Assembly (NCBI RefSeq): GCF_015278125.1
Contig: NZ_JADILO010000019.1
Span: 1-64,000, forward strand
DNA length: 64,000 nt
Origin: Vibrio fluminensis
Lineage (GTDB): Bacteria > Pseudomonadota > Gammaproteobacteria > Enterobacterales > Vibrionaceae
Direction of reading: 5' to 3'
Shown here in pieces: positions 48,339 through 61,554 of this stretch. A program made the position numbers and the translations under genes. Numbering within the stretch: the stretch's first letter is position 1; each line of letters opens with the position of its first letter. Under the pieces are notes generated by a model. It searched no databases. It was not told the DNA's origin and saw only the letters and a list, made by a program, of their open reading frames with translations.

Positions 48339-48424
48339 GTTGCACCATAAAAAGAAACTTCATACTATTTGCTCTTCGGGGTTACCCCTTCCCTGAAAGC
48401 TTGATGACTGTTAAAGGATTTACC

Positions 48425-49036
48425 GTGAAAAAATTGGTTCTAATGATCTTTACGCTAATCATTGCAGCACCTTCTGCAATGGCGCAAGATCGCTATATCT
48501 CTGATAATCTATTTACCTACATGCATTCAGGTCCGAGTAATCAGTACCGAATCATTGGCAGCGTGGATGCAGGTGAAAAAGTAAAACTGCTTTCTACTAA
48601 TAAAGAAAATGGCTTCAGCGAAGTGGTTGATAACCGCGGCCGTAAAGGTTGGGTATCGAGCAAATTCGTGACTGCACAAGAAAGTATGACCACGCGTTTA
48701 CCGCGCCTTGAAAAAGAATTGACTGAAGTAAAAGCGAAATTAGCAAACGCGAACGAGAATGCTGATAAAGAAAAAGCTGGACTAGTAGATTCTCTGGAAA
48801 CAAGTAACAGCCAGATTTCTCAGTTGAAGAAAAGCAACTCAGAAATGAATCAGCAATTACTAGCATCGCAATCAGAAGTTCGTGATCTGCGCGCTAAGCT
48901 AGATACGCAAAAAGATGACCTACTGATGAAGTACTTCACTTACGGTGGTGGCGTTGCAGGTATCGGTTTACTGTTAGGCTTAATTCTTCCACATGTAATC
49001 CCACGCAGAAAACGCTCTCCAGCGGGCTGGGCATAA
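48425..49036 (+). CDS. TIGR04211-type SH3 domain protein (YgiM-like)
   Basis: A 203-residue protein with a signal peptide (VKKLVLMIFTLIIAAPSAMA/QDRYI), a bacterial SH3 domain (about 22-85, containing GPSNQYRIIGSVDAGEKVKLL and GRKGWVSSKF), a coiled coil (about 90-165) and a C-terminal membrane helix followed by RRKRSPAGWA. I chose GTG 48425, which has AAAGGA upstream. The layout is that of E. coli YgiM. The function is unknown, but the topology suggests an envelope protein anchored in the inner membrane. ygiM and cca are neighbours in E. coli as well. Confidence 0.87.
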   Translation: MKKLVLMIFTLIIAAPSAMAQDRYISDNLFTYMHSGPSNQYRIIGSVDAGEKVKLLSTNKENGFSEVVDNRGRKGWVSSKFVTAQESMTTRLPRLEKELTEVKAKLANANENADKEKAGLVDSLETSNSQISQLKKSNSEMNQQLLASQSEVRDLRAKLDTQKDDLLMKYFTYGGGVAGIGLLLGLILPHVIPRRKRSPAGWA

Positions 49037-49045
49037 GCAGATATC

Positions 49046-49073
49046 AATAAGGTCACCACTTGGTGACCTTATT
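49046..49073. terminator. Bidirectional terminator between SH3 gene and exeB
   Basis: AATAAGGTCACC-ACTT-GGTGACCTTATT, a perfect 12-bp stem between convergent genes. Confidence 0.88.
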
Positions 49074-49082
49074 ACTTTCTAG

Positions 49083-49868
49083 CTAACCTTGCCAATCATA
49101 CAGCGCTGGAACTTGGATGCGCTGGTTATCAAACTCGATAACACAAGCTTGCGGTTCTATCGACACCAACTTCACCCCATCCGCCAGCCAACTCCCCTCT
49201 TGGAATTCGGTGTTATTCACTTTCACCCAGCGCTTGTTCGGATTTGACGAATAAACATGAGTTTGAAAGTTTAGAGCCGGTAAACGCCCCGCCCACAGAT
49301 TCGCATCATTCGTTAACAGTGACTGAGCGAACACATCGTCTGACGTTGAGGCGGATGACTCTGATTCCATTGCTGACTGAAGGAGCTGGGCAACATCAGG
49401 TGATAACGTTGAGAAATCAATCCCCTCTAACAAATCATCTTGCTCGTCAGAAGCAACCGCTGGTCCAGTTTCGGCGCTCGATGATGCATTGATAAGCGCA
49501 GCTTCAGGTTGTATCGCTGCTGTTGAAGCGACAGAGGCTGGAATCCTTGTTACCGGTGCGACTAACTCTCGTTGGGTATCTCGCAAGACTCCAACGTCAG
49601 GATAACTCAGTGCTTGGATCGGCTGAGAAAACTCAACGACTTCCACTCCACCAACATTCTCCGCTAACCAATTATTCCGCATTTCAATATATGTCATCCC
49701 TGAAACAACAAGGGAAGCAGTCATGACAGGTAAGACAACTAAGGCTGCACACTTGCCCCATCCGCCACCAGCTTTAATCTGTTGGGTCGGCTGAAAGCTA
49801 GCGTGACGAGAATGATGAGCTTGATACCCTTGCTGCGACTCTTCTAACGATTGAATTAAGTTCGCCAT
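49083..49868 (-). CDS. exeB: General secretion pathway protein B (ExeB/GspB)
   Basis: A 261-residue protein with a cytoplasmic N-terminus, one membrane helix (about 41-60), a variable Ala/Ser-rich linker, and a C-terminal GspB domain (AGRLPALNFQTHVYSSNPNKRWVKVN...). With ExeA it helps the GspD secretin of the type II secretion system assemble across peptidoglycan. Its ATG overlaps the exeA stop by one base (TAATG). The rest of the type II genes are not in the window, as in other vibrios. Confidence 0.9.
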   Translation of the reverse strand: MANLIQSLEESQQGYQAHHSRHASFQPTQQIKAGGGWGKCAALVVLPVMTASLVVSGMTYIEMRNNWLAENVGGVEVVEFSQPIQALSYPDVGVLRDTQRELVAPVTRIPASVASTAAIQPEAALINASSSAETGPAVASDEQDDLLEGIDFSTLSPDVAQLLQSAMESESSASTSDDVFAQSLLTNDANLWAGRLPALNFQTHVYSSNPNKRWVKVNNTEFQEGSWLADGVKLVSIEPQACVIEFDNQRIQVPALYDWQG

Positions 49869-51481
49869 TAGATACCCTCCAAAACCGTTAAATGTGGTGC
49901 GCTGTCATTCTGAGCTAACCACTCGAGTCGTCTGAGAGTCTTTGCTCCTGCAATACCATCAACACTCAAGCCTTGCCAACGCTGAAACATACTCACTTTA
50001 TCTCTTAGATCACTACCGTAAGTGTTCTCAGCGGACGCAGGCAATTCGAGCACCTTTGAAAGCTCTGCATCTAAACTGATGACTTGATTACCAACTACAC
50101 CAGGCTTAAGCGTATCCGTCCACAAGCGCTGCCAGATAAGATGATAATCACCATGCCATATCTGATTAAGCCAACGGCGTTCGAACTCAACTCGCTGACT
50201 ATCAATTAATAGCTGCACCCTTTCTGGCGTCGCTCGGTACAACACAGCAAAACGCGGTTCACCTTTAAACTCTAAGCTTAAGACGACGGGTAAATTACGC
50301 TCCAATAATTGGTCGAAATCACCTTGTAAACTCGCACAATCAAATCGAGAACTATCACTCGTTTCACACATTTTGTCGACCACAGAGGCACGGTAACCCC
50401 ACGCATAATAGAGCTCATTTAATCCATCAGCGAGTGATGACGGCCTCTCTAATAATTCCGCTAATTCACTAGGAAACACCTCTTTGCGCTCCACCACCAA
50501 AGGCTGCTCAGGGTAGGTCTGCTGCAGCTGCGCTTGAATTGGCGCAGAAATATAACCGGGTAAGTAGAACCAGCTCGCGCTAGCTAATGCCAGACCTAGC
50601 GCAGTTGAAGCGGCATACTTCAACTTCTGACTAGCCTGAGGACGCTTGGTCACATGAGCCTGATAGAAAGCGGGCTGAAAACTCATGACCTCTTCACACG
50701 CTTGATTGACTGACTGTGTGCTTGGTTGTTGTTCGCCAACTTGATAGGCACGCTTCAATGCCGCATCACACACCAAATTAATCAGGCGCGGGATACCCAA
50801 AGTCGCTTGAGCAATGAGCTTTAAGCATTTGGCAGAAAAGAGTTCACTATTGCCTCCTGCGAGCTGTAAACGAAATTGGATGTACTTGGCGGTTTCATTA
50901 CTGTCTAAAGGCAGCAAATGGTAGCGACCAGTAATACGTTGAGCGAGCTGACGCAATTGCGGCATCTGTAATTTTTGCTGCAATTCAGGCTGGCCAATCA
51001 AAAGTACCTTAAGTAACTTTCTCTGCTCCGTCTCTAAGTTCGTCAGCAAACGGAGCTGTTCTAGCACTTCGGCAGACAGGTGCTGAGCTTCATCAATGAT
51101 AACTAAAGTCTGTTTACCATCACGGTAACTCTCAAGTAAAAACTGTTTGATCGTATCAGTCAGTTGCTTAATCGAAGCTTGCTCAACATAAGGTAAGCTA
51201 AACTCATCGCAGATCGCTTGTAAAAGCTCTAGGCTAGAAAACGTCGGGTTGAGAATCGAGCCTATCTGGGTCGAGCTATCGAGTGCCTTCACCATTGCTT
51301 TTGATACTGTGGTTTTACCCGTACCAACTTCACCAGTCAGCATAGCAAAGCCACCACCGTCACCTAGCCCAGCTTGCAGGTGATAAATGGCTTCTTTATG
51401 ACGCTGACTTAAATAGAGAAAACGTGAGTTAGGAACAATCGAGAAAGGTAGCTCAACAAATCCGAAATGATGGTTATACAT
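49868..51481 (-). CDS. exeA: General secretion pathway ATPase ExeA/GspA
   Basis: A 537-residue inner-membrane protein. The AAA ATPase domain has Walker A GEVGTGKT (about 48-55) and Walker B TLVIIDEAQHL. A membrane helix lies near 285, and the periplasmic part ends in a peptidoglycan-binding domain (RDKVSMFQRWQGLSVDGIAGAKTLRRL). I chose ATG 51481 (MYNHHFGFVELPF), the typical ExeA start. The frame is open to a TTG at 51541. It is coupled to exeB and divergent from cca. Confidence 0.92.
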   Translation of the reverse strand: MYNHHFGFVELPFSIVPNSRFLYLSQRHKEAIYHLQAGLGDGGGFAMLTGEVGTGKTTVSKAMVKALDSSTQIGSILNPTFSSLELLQAICDEFSLPYVEQASIKQLTDTIKQFLLESYRDGKQTLVIIDEAQHLSAEVLEQLRLLTNLETEQRKLLKVLLIGQPELQQKLQMPQLRQLAQRITGRYHLLPLDSNETAKYIQFRLQLAGGNSELFSAKCLKLIAQATLGIPRLINLVCDAALKRAYQVGEQQPSTQSVNQACEEVMSFQPAFYQAHVTKRPQASQKLKYAASTALGLALASASWFYLPGYISAPIQAQLQQTYPEQPLVVERKEVFPSELAELLERPSSLADGLNELYYAWGYRASVVDKMCETSDSSRFDCASLQGDFDQLLERNLPVVLSLEFKGEPRFAVLYRATPERVQLLIDSQRVEFERRWLNQIWHGDYHLIWQRLWTDTLKPGVVGNQVISLDAELSKVLELPASAENTYGSDLRDKVSMFQRWQGLSVDGIAGAKTLRRLEWLAQNDSAPHLTVLEGI

Positions 51482-51564
51482 GACACTAGTCGCTGGGAAT
51501 TTATTGGTAACGAAAGTACCATTGCCTACTACAATAGGCAATGATGATAGTGAGTGAGAACAAA

Positions 51565-52894
<1,330 letters not shown>

Positions 52895-53080
52895 TTTGTC
52901 TTTTAGAGAACAAGTTGAGTCAATGGTTTTTACTAATTGAGAGTGTGCCTCAAACCTTACGATCCTCACCCGTGAATTGGGGATCTATCTTAAACTTCAC
53001 CAAATACAAGATTCCCTACTCGTGCTAACGCACTCTATGGAATGACAAACTTAACGCTAGCACTAAATTCGATTCCGTAT

Positions 53081-53235
53081 TCCGTAAGCACAGCGTTCCG
53101 TAGGGCGAAGCTCGTTCCCATATCCGTAAGCGCAGCGTTCCGTAGGGCGAAGCCCGTTCGCAAATCCCGGAGCAAAGCGCTCCGTAAGGCGAAGCCGTTC
53201 CCATATCCGTAAGCGGAGCGTTCCCAATTCTCAGT
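53081..53235. repeat. 42-bp extragenic repeat, about 4 copies
   Basis: Units start at 53081, 53123, 53165 and 53206. The consensus is TCCGTAAGCGCAGCG-TTCCGTAGGGCGAAGCCCGTTCCCATA, the last unit being truncated. The linker GTTCCCATATCCGTAAGC parallels GTTCCCGCATCCGTGAGC at about 26265. Confidence 0.85.
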
Positions 53236-53250
53236 TCTTCAGCACAAAAA

Positions 53251-53276
53251 AAACGCCCCACCGAGGTGGAGCGTTT
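53251..53276 (-). terminator. eno terminator
   Basis: AAACGCCCCACC-GA-GGTGGAGCGTTT with one mismatch, followed by a T-tract in the minus direction. Confidence 0.88.
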
Positions 53277-53309
53277 CAAAGCGTTAAGCTAATAACTTAG
53301 AAATCTAAA

Positions 53310-56423
<3,114 letters not shown>

Positions 56424-56546
56424 CTATCACACCACTATTAATTATTTTTTGCTTCAAATCAAAGTGAATGATTCAGATTAATTAAACTTGTAAATGGGAT
56501 GAGTCAAATTTATCCCAATTACGCTCAATTACAGCGCTATATCTCG

Positions 56547-57335
56547 CTATTCCTGCTTAATTTTTTGCCAAAACTGTTCTAATTCATCCAAACTATAATC
56601 TGATAATTTTTTTCCGTTTTGATAAACTTTTTCTTCCACACCAGCAAAACGACGAGCAAATTTAAGATTCGCTTTCGCTAAAGCGACCTCAGGATTGGTA
56701 TCCAGATGTCGTGCTAAATTGACCACAGCGAACATTAAATCACCTAATTCAAGCTCAACGTTCTCGTGTTGGCTGTCAGCAAGCATCGACTCTTGCAATA
56801 CTTCGTCTAACTCTTCACGTACTTTGTCAGCGACTGGCCCGAGTGAGTCCCAATCAAATCCATAGCGTGCACACTTCTTTTGTATCTTTGTAGCACGCAT
56901 TAAAGCAGGTAGAGAATTTGGTATTGAGTCTAGAATACTTTGCTCTGATTTGCCTATTTGAGCCTTCTCTTTTGCTTTCTCTGCTTCCCAATTGGCGTTA
57001 ATGGCCTCATCTGACTCAAACTCAACACCAGAGAAAACATGAGGATGACGACGAGTCAGCTTCTCATTAACGGTTTCTACCACCTCAGAAAAATCAAACA
57101 ATCCCTGCTCTTTCGCCAACTGGCTGTAGAAAATCACTTGGAACAATAGATCACCCAGCTCTTCTTTCAGATTCGACCAGTCTTGATTATGGATCGCGTC
57201 CACCACCTCATACGTTTCTTCAATGGTATGCGGTACGATGGTGTCAAACGTCTGCTTACGATCCCACGGACAGCCCTTCTGGGGGTCACGCAGCGTCGCC
57301 ATGATCTGTTCTAACTGTTCAATTGGATGACTCAT
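56547..57335 (-). CDS. mazG: Nucleoside triphosphate pyrophosphohydrolase MazG
   Basis: A 262-residue all-helical enzyme (E. coli 263) hydrolysing NTPs. In E. coli it moderates ppGpp and MazF-related starvation effects. The tandem MazG domains are visible: LRDPQKGCPWDRKQTF with EETYEVVDAI...ELGDLLFQV, and a second ELDEVL...ELGDLMFAVVN. I chose ATG 57335, which has AGAGGAGAAG upstream. The frame continues to 57407 without support. It lies downstream of relA but is separated by a terminator and repeats. Confidence 0.95.
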   Translation of the reverse strand: MSHPIEQLEQIMATLRDPQKGCPWDRKQTFDTIVPHTIEETYEVVDAIHNQDWSNLKEELGDLLFQVIFYSQLAKEQGLFDFSEVVETVNEKLTRRHPHVFSGVEFESDEAINANWEAEKAKEKAQIGKSEQSILDSIPNSLPALMRATKIQKKCARYGFDWDSLGPVADKVREELDEVLQESMLADSQHENVELELGDLMFAVVNLARHLDTNPEVALAKANLKFARRFAGVEEKVYQNGKKLSDYSLDELEQFWQKIKQE

Positions 57336-57382
57336 GATTCTTCTCCTCTGCACGCCTGTTGTACGAGCAGCTAATAAACAAA

Positions 57383-57419
57383 AAGGTGAGCAGCACAAAC
57401 CACTCACCTTGAATTTTTT
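57383..57419. terminator. Hairpin with T-runs between relA and mazG
   Basis: AAGGTGAG (57383-57390) and CTCACCTT (57403-57410) form the stem, with T-rich tails on both strands. It probably ends relA transcripts. Confidence 0.65.
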
Positions 57420-57504
57420 CTATCGCGTAACGCTAAGTCGTAGCCACATGCTTTTTATTTGCTGTCGCAGCTAAACAGCCAGTTTAAATATCACCATTCT
57501 AACT

Positions 57505-57582
57505 ATTTTTCTAAGTAGTTGACTGTTAGCTCGCACAGTACATCTTTTTCGCTATAGATTTGGCATCGTAGCTAGGCAGCCA
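57505..57582. repeat. Partial copy of ERIC-sized palindromic element
   Basis: ATTTTTCTAAGTAGTTGACTGTTAGCTC repeats the left end of the full copy at 57606, then diverges and ends with GATTTGGCATCGTAGCTAGGCAGCCAA. The GCTAGGCAGC tag also occurs at 8801-8810. Confidence 0.75.
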
Positions 57583-57605
57583 ATAAAAAAATCACCACTC
57601 TAACT

Positions 57606-57733
57606 ATTTTTCTAAGTAGTTGGCTGTTAGCTCTAGGCGGCTAGTTGATTTCGGCTCCTGAACATAGTCCACTATGTGATGGAGCGAAATCAACTTAGAC
57701 AACAACGAGATACAGCCAAATACGACGAAAAAT
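57606..57733. repeat. Full ERIC-sized palindromic element at the relA 3' end
   Basis: A 128-bp imperfect palindrome with ends ATTTTTC...TTGGCTGT and ACAGCCAA...GAAAAAT and a centre of CATAGTCCACTATG. It stops exactly one base before the relA TAA. Same family as 8828-8952. Confidence 0.87.
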
Positions 57734-59953
57734 TTAGCCGAGGCGTTTAACTAGCATCACATCTTTAATCTGCTCAACCCGACTAATCAAACGATTCACC
57801 ACCTCAATATTGCTGACCTCTAGATCAAAATCTAGGATCGACAATTGGTTGCGGTAATCGACGCGGCTCTTCATGCTGTTTACTTTCACCTTTTCGTTGG
57901 CAAACAGAGTGGTGATCTCTTTAAGAAGACCACTGCGCTCCATTGCCTCGACACGTAGGGTCAGCATGTAGGTGCCTGCAAAACCGGCGCCCCAGACGGT
58001 ATCTATGATACGTTCTGGCGCGTGATGACGCAGATCATCAAGCTGTTCACAATCGGCTCGATGTACTGAAATACCGCGTCCTTGGGTGATGTAACCTTTG
58101 ATTTCATCCCCTGGAATCGGTTGGCAACAGCGCGCTAGGTGTGTCATCAGGTTATCCACCCCTTCAACCACTACGGCATCTTTGTTTGGACGGGTTGGTG
58201 TGGATGGTTTGTTCTCTGCTTCACGCAACTTCTCGAGCGCTTGCTGATCTTCTTCCTCAGCAGTGGGTTTGTTTACCAGTGCATTGATGTGATTGATGAT
58301 TTGGTTGATGCGCAAATCACCACTACCTACACCGACGAATAGCTCATCAGAGGTATTCATGTTGAAACGCTTGAGCGCATATTGTTCGGCATCTTTCAGT
58401 GTTGCACCGATTTTCGCCAGCTCCTGCTCGAGGATCTCACGGCCTGCTTCGAGATTTTTCTCACGGCTCTGTTTACGGAACCAAGCGTTAATCTTGGCAC
58501 GCGCACGCCCTGAGGTGACAAACCCTGTTGATGGATTTAACCAGTCTCGCGAAGGGTTGGGCTCTTTCTGGGTGATAATTTCAACTTGATCGCCCATTTG
58601 CAGTTTATGGGTAAATGGCACGATGCGCCCACCAACCTTGGCGCCGATGCAGCGGTGGCCGACCATAGAGTGGATGTGGTAAGCAAAATCGAGTGGTGTT
58701 GCACCCATTGGCAGGTCGACTACGTCGCCGCGTGGCGTAAAGGCGTACACGCGATCGTCGAATACTTGGCTACGCACTTCATCAAGCATTTCGCCCGAGT
58801 CTGACATCTCTTCTTGCCAATCCAGAAGTTTACGCAACCAAGTGATCTTCTCATCGTAACCACTGCGGCCGCTGCCACCTTCTTTGTATTTCCAGTGTGC
58901 TGCTACCCCTAATTCAGAATCTTCGTGCATGTCTTTAGTACGGATCTGAATCTCGATGGTTTTACCTTCCGGTCCTAAGACAACGGTATGAATCGACTGA
59001 TAACCATTTGGTTTTGGGTTAGCAACGTAGTCGTCAAACTCGTTTGGCAGGTGCTTATATTTGGTGTGTACTACGCCAAGCGCGGCGTAACAGTCTTGCA
59101 GTTTGTCGGCTATAATACGCACGGCACGAACATCAAAAAGCTCATCAAACTCTAAGCCTTTTTTCTTCATTTTGCGCCAAATACTGTAGATATGTTTTGG
59201 GCGGCCACTGACGTCTGCATTGATACTTGAGACTTTCATCTCTTGGAGAAGATCATCAACAAAATCTTTGATGTATTGCTCACGGACAATGCGACGCTCA
59301 GATAACTGTTTAGCGATTTGCTTATAGGTTTCAGGCTGTTGGTAGCGGAAAGCGTAATCTTCGATTTCCCACTTAAGTTGACCGATACCAAGACGGTTCG
59401 CAAGTGGCGCATAAATATTGGCACACTCTTTTGCTACCGCGCGACGTACTTCGTCTGGGGCTTTTTTCACTTCGATAAGGTTGCAGATACGCTCTGCCAA
59501 CTTGATGACTACGCACCGGAAGTCATCAACCATTGCCAGCAGCATACGGCGCACATTATCGACTTGAGCAGACGCAGCACTACCCTCTAGGGTCACGTTT
59601 AATTGACCTAGTGCCGCCATCTCTTCGACACCATCAATCAATTTGATGATCTCGTTACTGAAATCTTCTTCAAGTTTCTCGCGCTGCAACGCGCCACTGG
59701 AAACCAATGGGAACAGCAACGCTGCAATTAGCGTTGGTTTATCCATCGATAACGTAATCAAGATCTCAATCATCTCTCGACCACGCCACAGCAACAGTGG
59801 AGCGTTCTCGTTACCTTGAAGGTATTGTTCACACTGATGATAAACTTGTGTTAAGCGCTGAGCAGTTTGTTGTTCCTGCTTTAAGCTAGTAATCCACTTA
59901 TCTAGCTCAAACTGTTCATCTTGATTTAAATGCGCGCTTCTTACCGCAACCAT
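57734..59953 (-). CDS. relA: GTP pyrophosphokinase (stringent response)
   Basis: A 739-residue ribosome-associated (p)ppGpp synthetase (E. coli 744). Regions in order are the degenerate HD-like hydrolase domain, the synthetase domain (GRPKHIYSIWRKMKKKG, NPKPNGYQSIHT), TGS (YAFTPRGDVVDLPMGATPLDFAYHIH), a zinc/helical region and a C-terminal ACT domain. The usual catalytic HDxxED of the hydrolase is not seen, as in other RelA proteins. rlmD lies 86 bp upstream on the same strand. The palindromic element begins directly after the stop. Confidence 0.96.
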   Translation of the reverse strand: MVAVRSAHLNQDEQFELDKWITSLKQEQQTAQRLTQVYHQCEQYLQGNENAPLLLWRGREMIEILITLSMDKPTLIAALLFPLVSSGALQREKLEEDFSNEIIKLIDGVEEMAALGQLNVTLEGSAASAQVDNVRRMLLAMVDDFRCVVIKLAERICNLIEVKKAPDEVRRAVAKECANIYAPLANRLGIGQLKWEIEDYAFRYQQPETYKQIAKQLSERRIVREQYIKDFVDDLLQEMKVSSINADVSGRPKHIYSIWRKMKKKGLEFDELFDVRAVRIIADKLQDCYAALGVVHTKYKHLPNEFDDYVANPKPNGYQSIHTVVLGPEGKTIEIQIRTKDMHEDSELGVAAHWKYKEGGSGRSGYDEKITWLRKLLDWQEEMSDSGEMLDEVRSQVFDDRVYAFTPRGDVVDLPMGATPLDFAYHIHSMVGHRCIGAKVGGRIVPFTHKLQMGDQVEIITQKEPNPSRDWLNPSTGFVTSGRARAKINAWFRKQSREKNLEAGREILEQELAKIGATLKDAEQYALKRFNMNTSDELFVGVGSGDLRINQIINHINALVNKPTAEEEDQQALEKLREAENKPSTPTRPNKDAVVVEGVDNLMTHLARCCQPIPGDEIKGYITQGRGISVHRADCEQLDDLRHHAPERIIDTVWGAGFAGTYMLTLRVEAMERSGLLKEITTLFANEKVKVNSMKSRVDYRNQLSILDFDLEVSNIEVVNRLISRVEQIKDVMLVKRLG

Positions 59954-60039
59954 CTTTTTCGTCCTAGTAATGATTTTTATCTACCGACTAACCATGTCTT
60001 ATAGGCTATCACAGCCTGTGTTAGTTCACTTTTATTTAC

Positions 60040-61359
60040 CTAGCGCATGACAAATAATGCCATTGACTCAAGGTGTCCCGTGTGAGGGAACATATCTAGC
60101 ATACCGAGTTTCTCCAACTGGTAGCCTTGTTCTAGCAAGCTTTGGCTATCTCGTGCCAATGTAGCAGGATTACAAGAAACATATACTACACGGCGTGCGC
60201 CTAAACTAGAAAGTTGCTCTACTATACCACTTGCGCCAGCTCGAGCTGGATCGAGCAGTATCTTATCAAATTTTTCACTGGCCCATGGCTGTGTTGACAT
60301 ATCTTCAGCCAAGTTTGCTTGGTAGAACGATACATTGTCTATCTGGTTAACTTGAGCATTTTGCGTCGCTTTTTCCACCATTGCATCGACGCCTTCCACG
60401 CCGACCACCGATTTAACCTGCTTTGCCATCGGCAAACTGAAGTTACCTAAACCACAGAACAAGTCGAGTACGTGGTCTTGTTTATCAAGCTCCAGCCATG
60501 CTAGCGCCTGTGCCACCATTTTCTGGTTCACCATTTGGTTGACCTGAATAAAGTTATTCGGCGCAAATGGGATCGTGACCCCCGCCTCAAGGTAATGCGC
60601 CTCTTCACCCACCACTAAATCCAACTGTTCCGCCTGCGGCATCAAGTAGAGCGCAGCCTGGTGTTGTGAGGCAAAGCTTTCTAGTTGCTGCTGCTCTTTG
60701 TTGGTCAACGGCTTTAAGTGGCGCAACACAATTACGTTAGTGTTATCGCCTTTCACCAGTTCAACGTGACCAATCGATTCCTGACGGCTAAAGCCTTGAA
60801 GTAGTTGATACAACTCTGGCAACATCGCATTAAGGTCATTATCCAATACTGGGCAATTGGTTACCGTGACAATCTGCTTGCTTTGCTTACGGCGAAAACC
60901 AAACTGCAGTTTGCGCGTTTTCTTATCCAGCATCACACTGATACGTGCACGACGACGGTAACCCAAACTTTCACCTGTGATAGGTGAACTTAGCTCTAGT
61001 GTTTGTCCGGCAAACTTACGCATCAACCCTGACAAGGCCTGTTGTTTGTATTTTAGCTGCGCAGGTTCTTCGAGGTGCTGTAAGTTACAGCCACCACACT
61101 CATGGTAATGAGGGCAAAATGCTTTGATGCGTTCAGAACTGGCGGTTTGCACTTTAATCAAGTTAGCACGAGCAAATTTGCTCTTAGATTCGATCAGTTG
61201 TACCACAACCTGCTCGTTTGGCAGGGCACCTTCGATAAACATTGGTTTACCAGACTGATAAGCGATACCCACACCTTGGTGATCGATTTTTTCCACCGTA
61301 ACTAGTTGGTGTTTGGTATCTAATTGAGTCTTCTTCTTTGGTTGGAAAAAACGCGCCAT
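60040..61359 (-). CDS. rlmD: 23S rRNA (uracil1939-C5)-methyltransferase
   Basis: A 439-residue enzyme (RumA). It has an N-terminal TRAM domain, a [4Fe-4S] cluster motif ([15 protein letters not shown], with a further Cys near 165) and a SAM-dependent methyltransferase domain ([36 protein letters not shown] with the catalytic Cys). It is divergent from barA and followed by relA, the E. coli arrangement. Confidence 0.96.
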   Translation of the reverse strand: MARFFQPKKKTQLDTKHQLVTVEKIDHQGVGIAYQSGKPMFIEGALPNEQVVVQLIESKSKFARANLIKVQTASSERIKAFCPHYHECGGCNLQHLEEPAQLKYKQQALSGLMRKFAGQTLELSSPITGESLGYRRRARISVMLDKKTRKLQFGFRRKQSKQIVTVTNCPVLDNDLNAMLPELYQLLQGFSRQESIGHVELVKGDNTNVIVLRHLKPLTNKEQQQLESFASQHQAALYLMPQAEQLDLVVGEEAHYLEAGVTIPFAPNNFIQVNQMVNQKMVAQALAWLELDKQDHVLDLFCGLGNFSLPMAKQVKSVVGVEGVDAMVEKATQNAQVNQIDNVSFYQANLAEDMSTQPWASEKFDKILLDPARAGASGIVEQLSSLGARRVVYVSCNPATLARDSQSLLEQGYQLEKLGMLDMFPHTGHLESMALFVMR

Positions 61360-61554
61360 GCTCTGTGCCTGTAATGAATAACTTGATTTGCTCCTCAGAC
61401 GTCACCTTTTCGCGTCTGAGTCATTGTTTGTGCCGCTTGGGTTGATTATGCTTATCATTTTGACGGCGAGTTTAGTTGATCCCCACAATTTGTTAATGGT
61501 TTGAATCAAACTTTGCTTATTTTCCCACATCCACACCACGATGTTTAGACAATA

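Larger units (their letters stand above)
57336..57733. other. mazG-relA intergenic region with palindromic elements
   Basis: About 400 bp: a terminator-like hairpin at 57383-57410, a partial repeat element and a full ERIC-sized element that ends at the relA stop codon. No gene is seen. Confidence 0.8.

Noticed and set aside
53025-53279. Frame across the 42-bp repeats
   Set aside because: Repeat artefact (ASPYGTL repeated) that also runs through the eno terminator.
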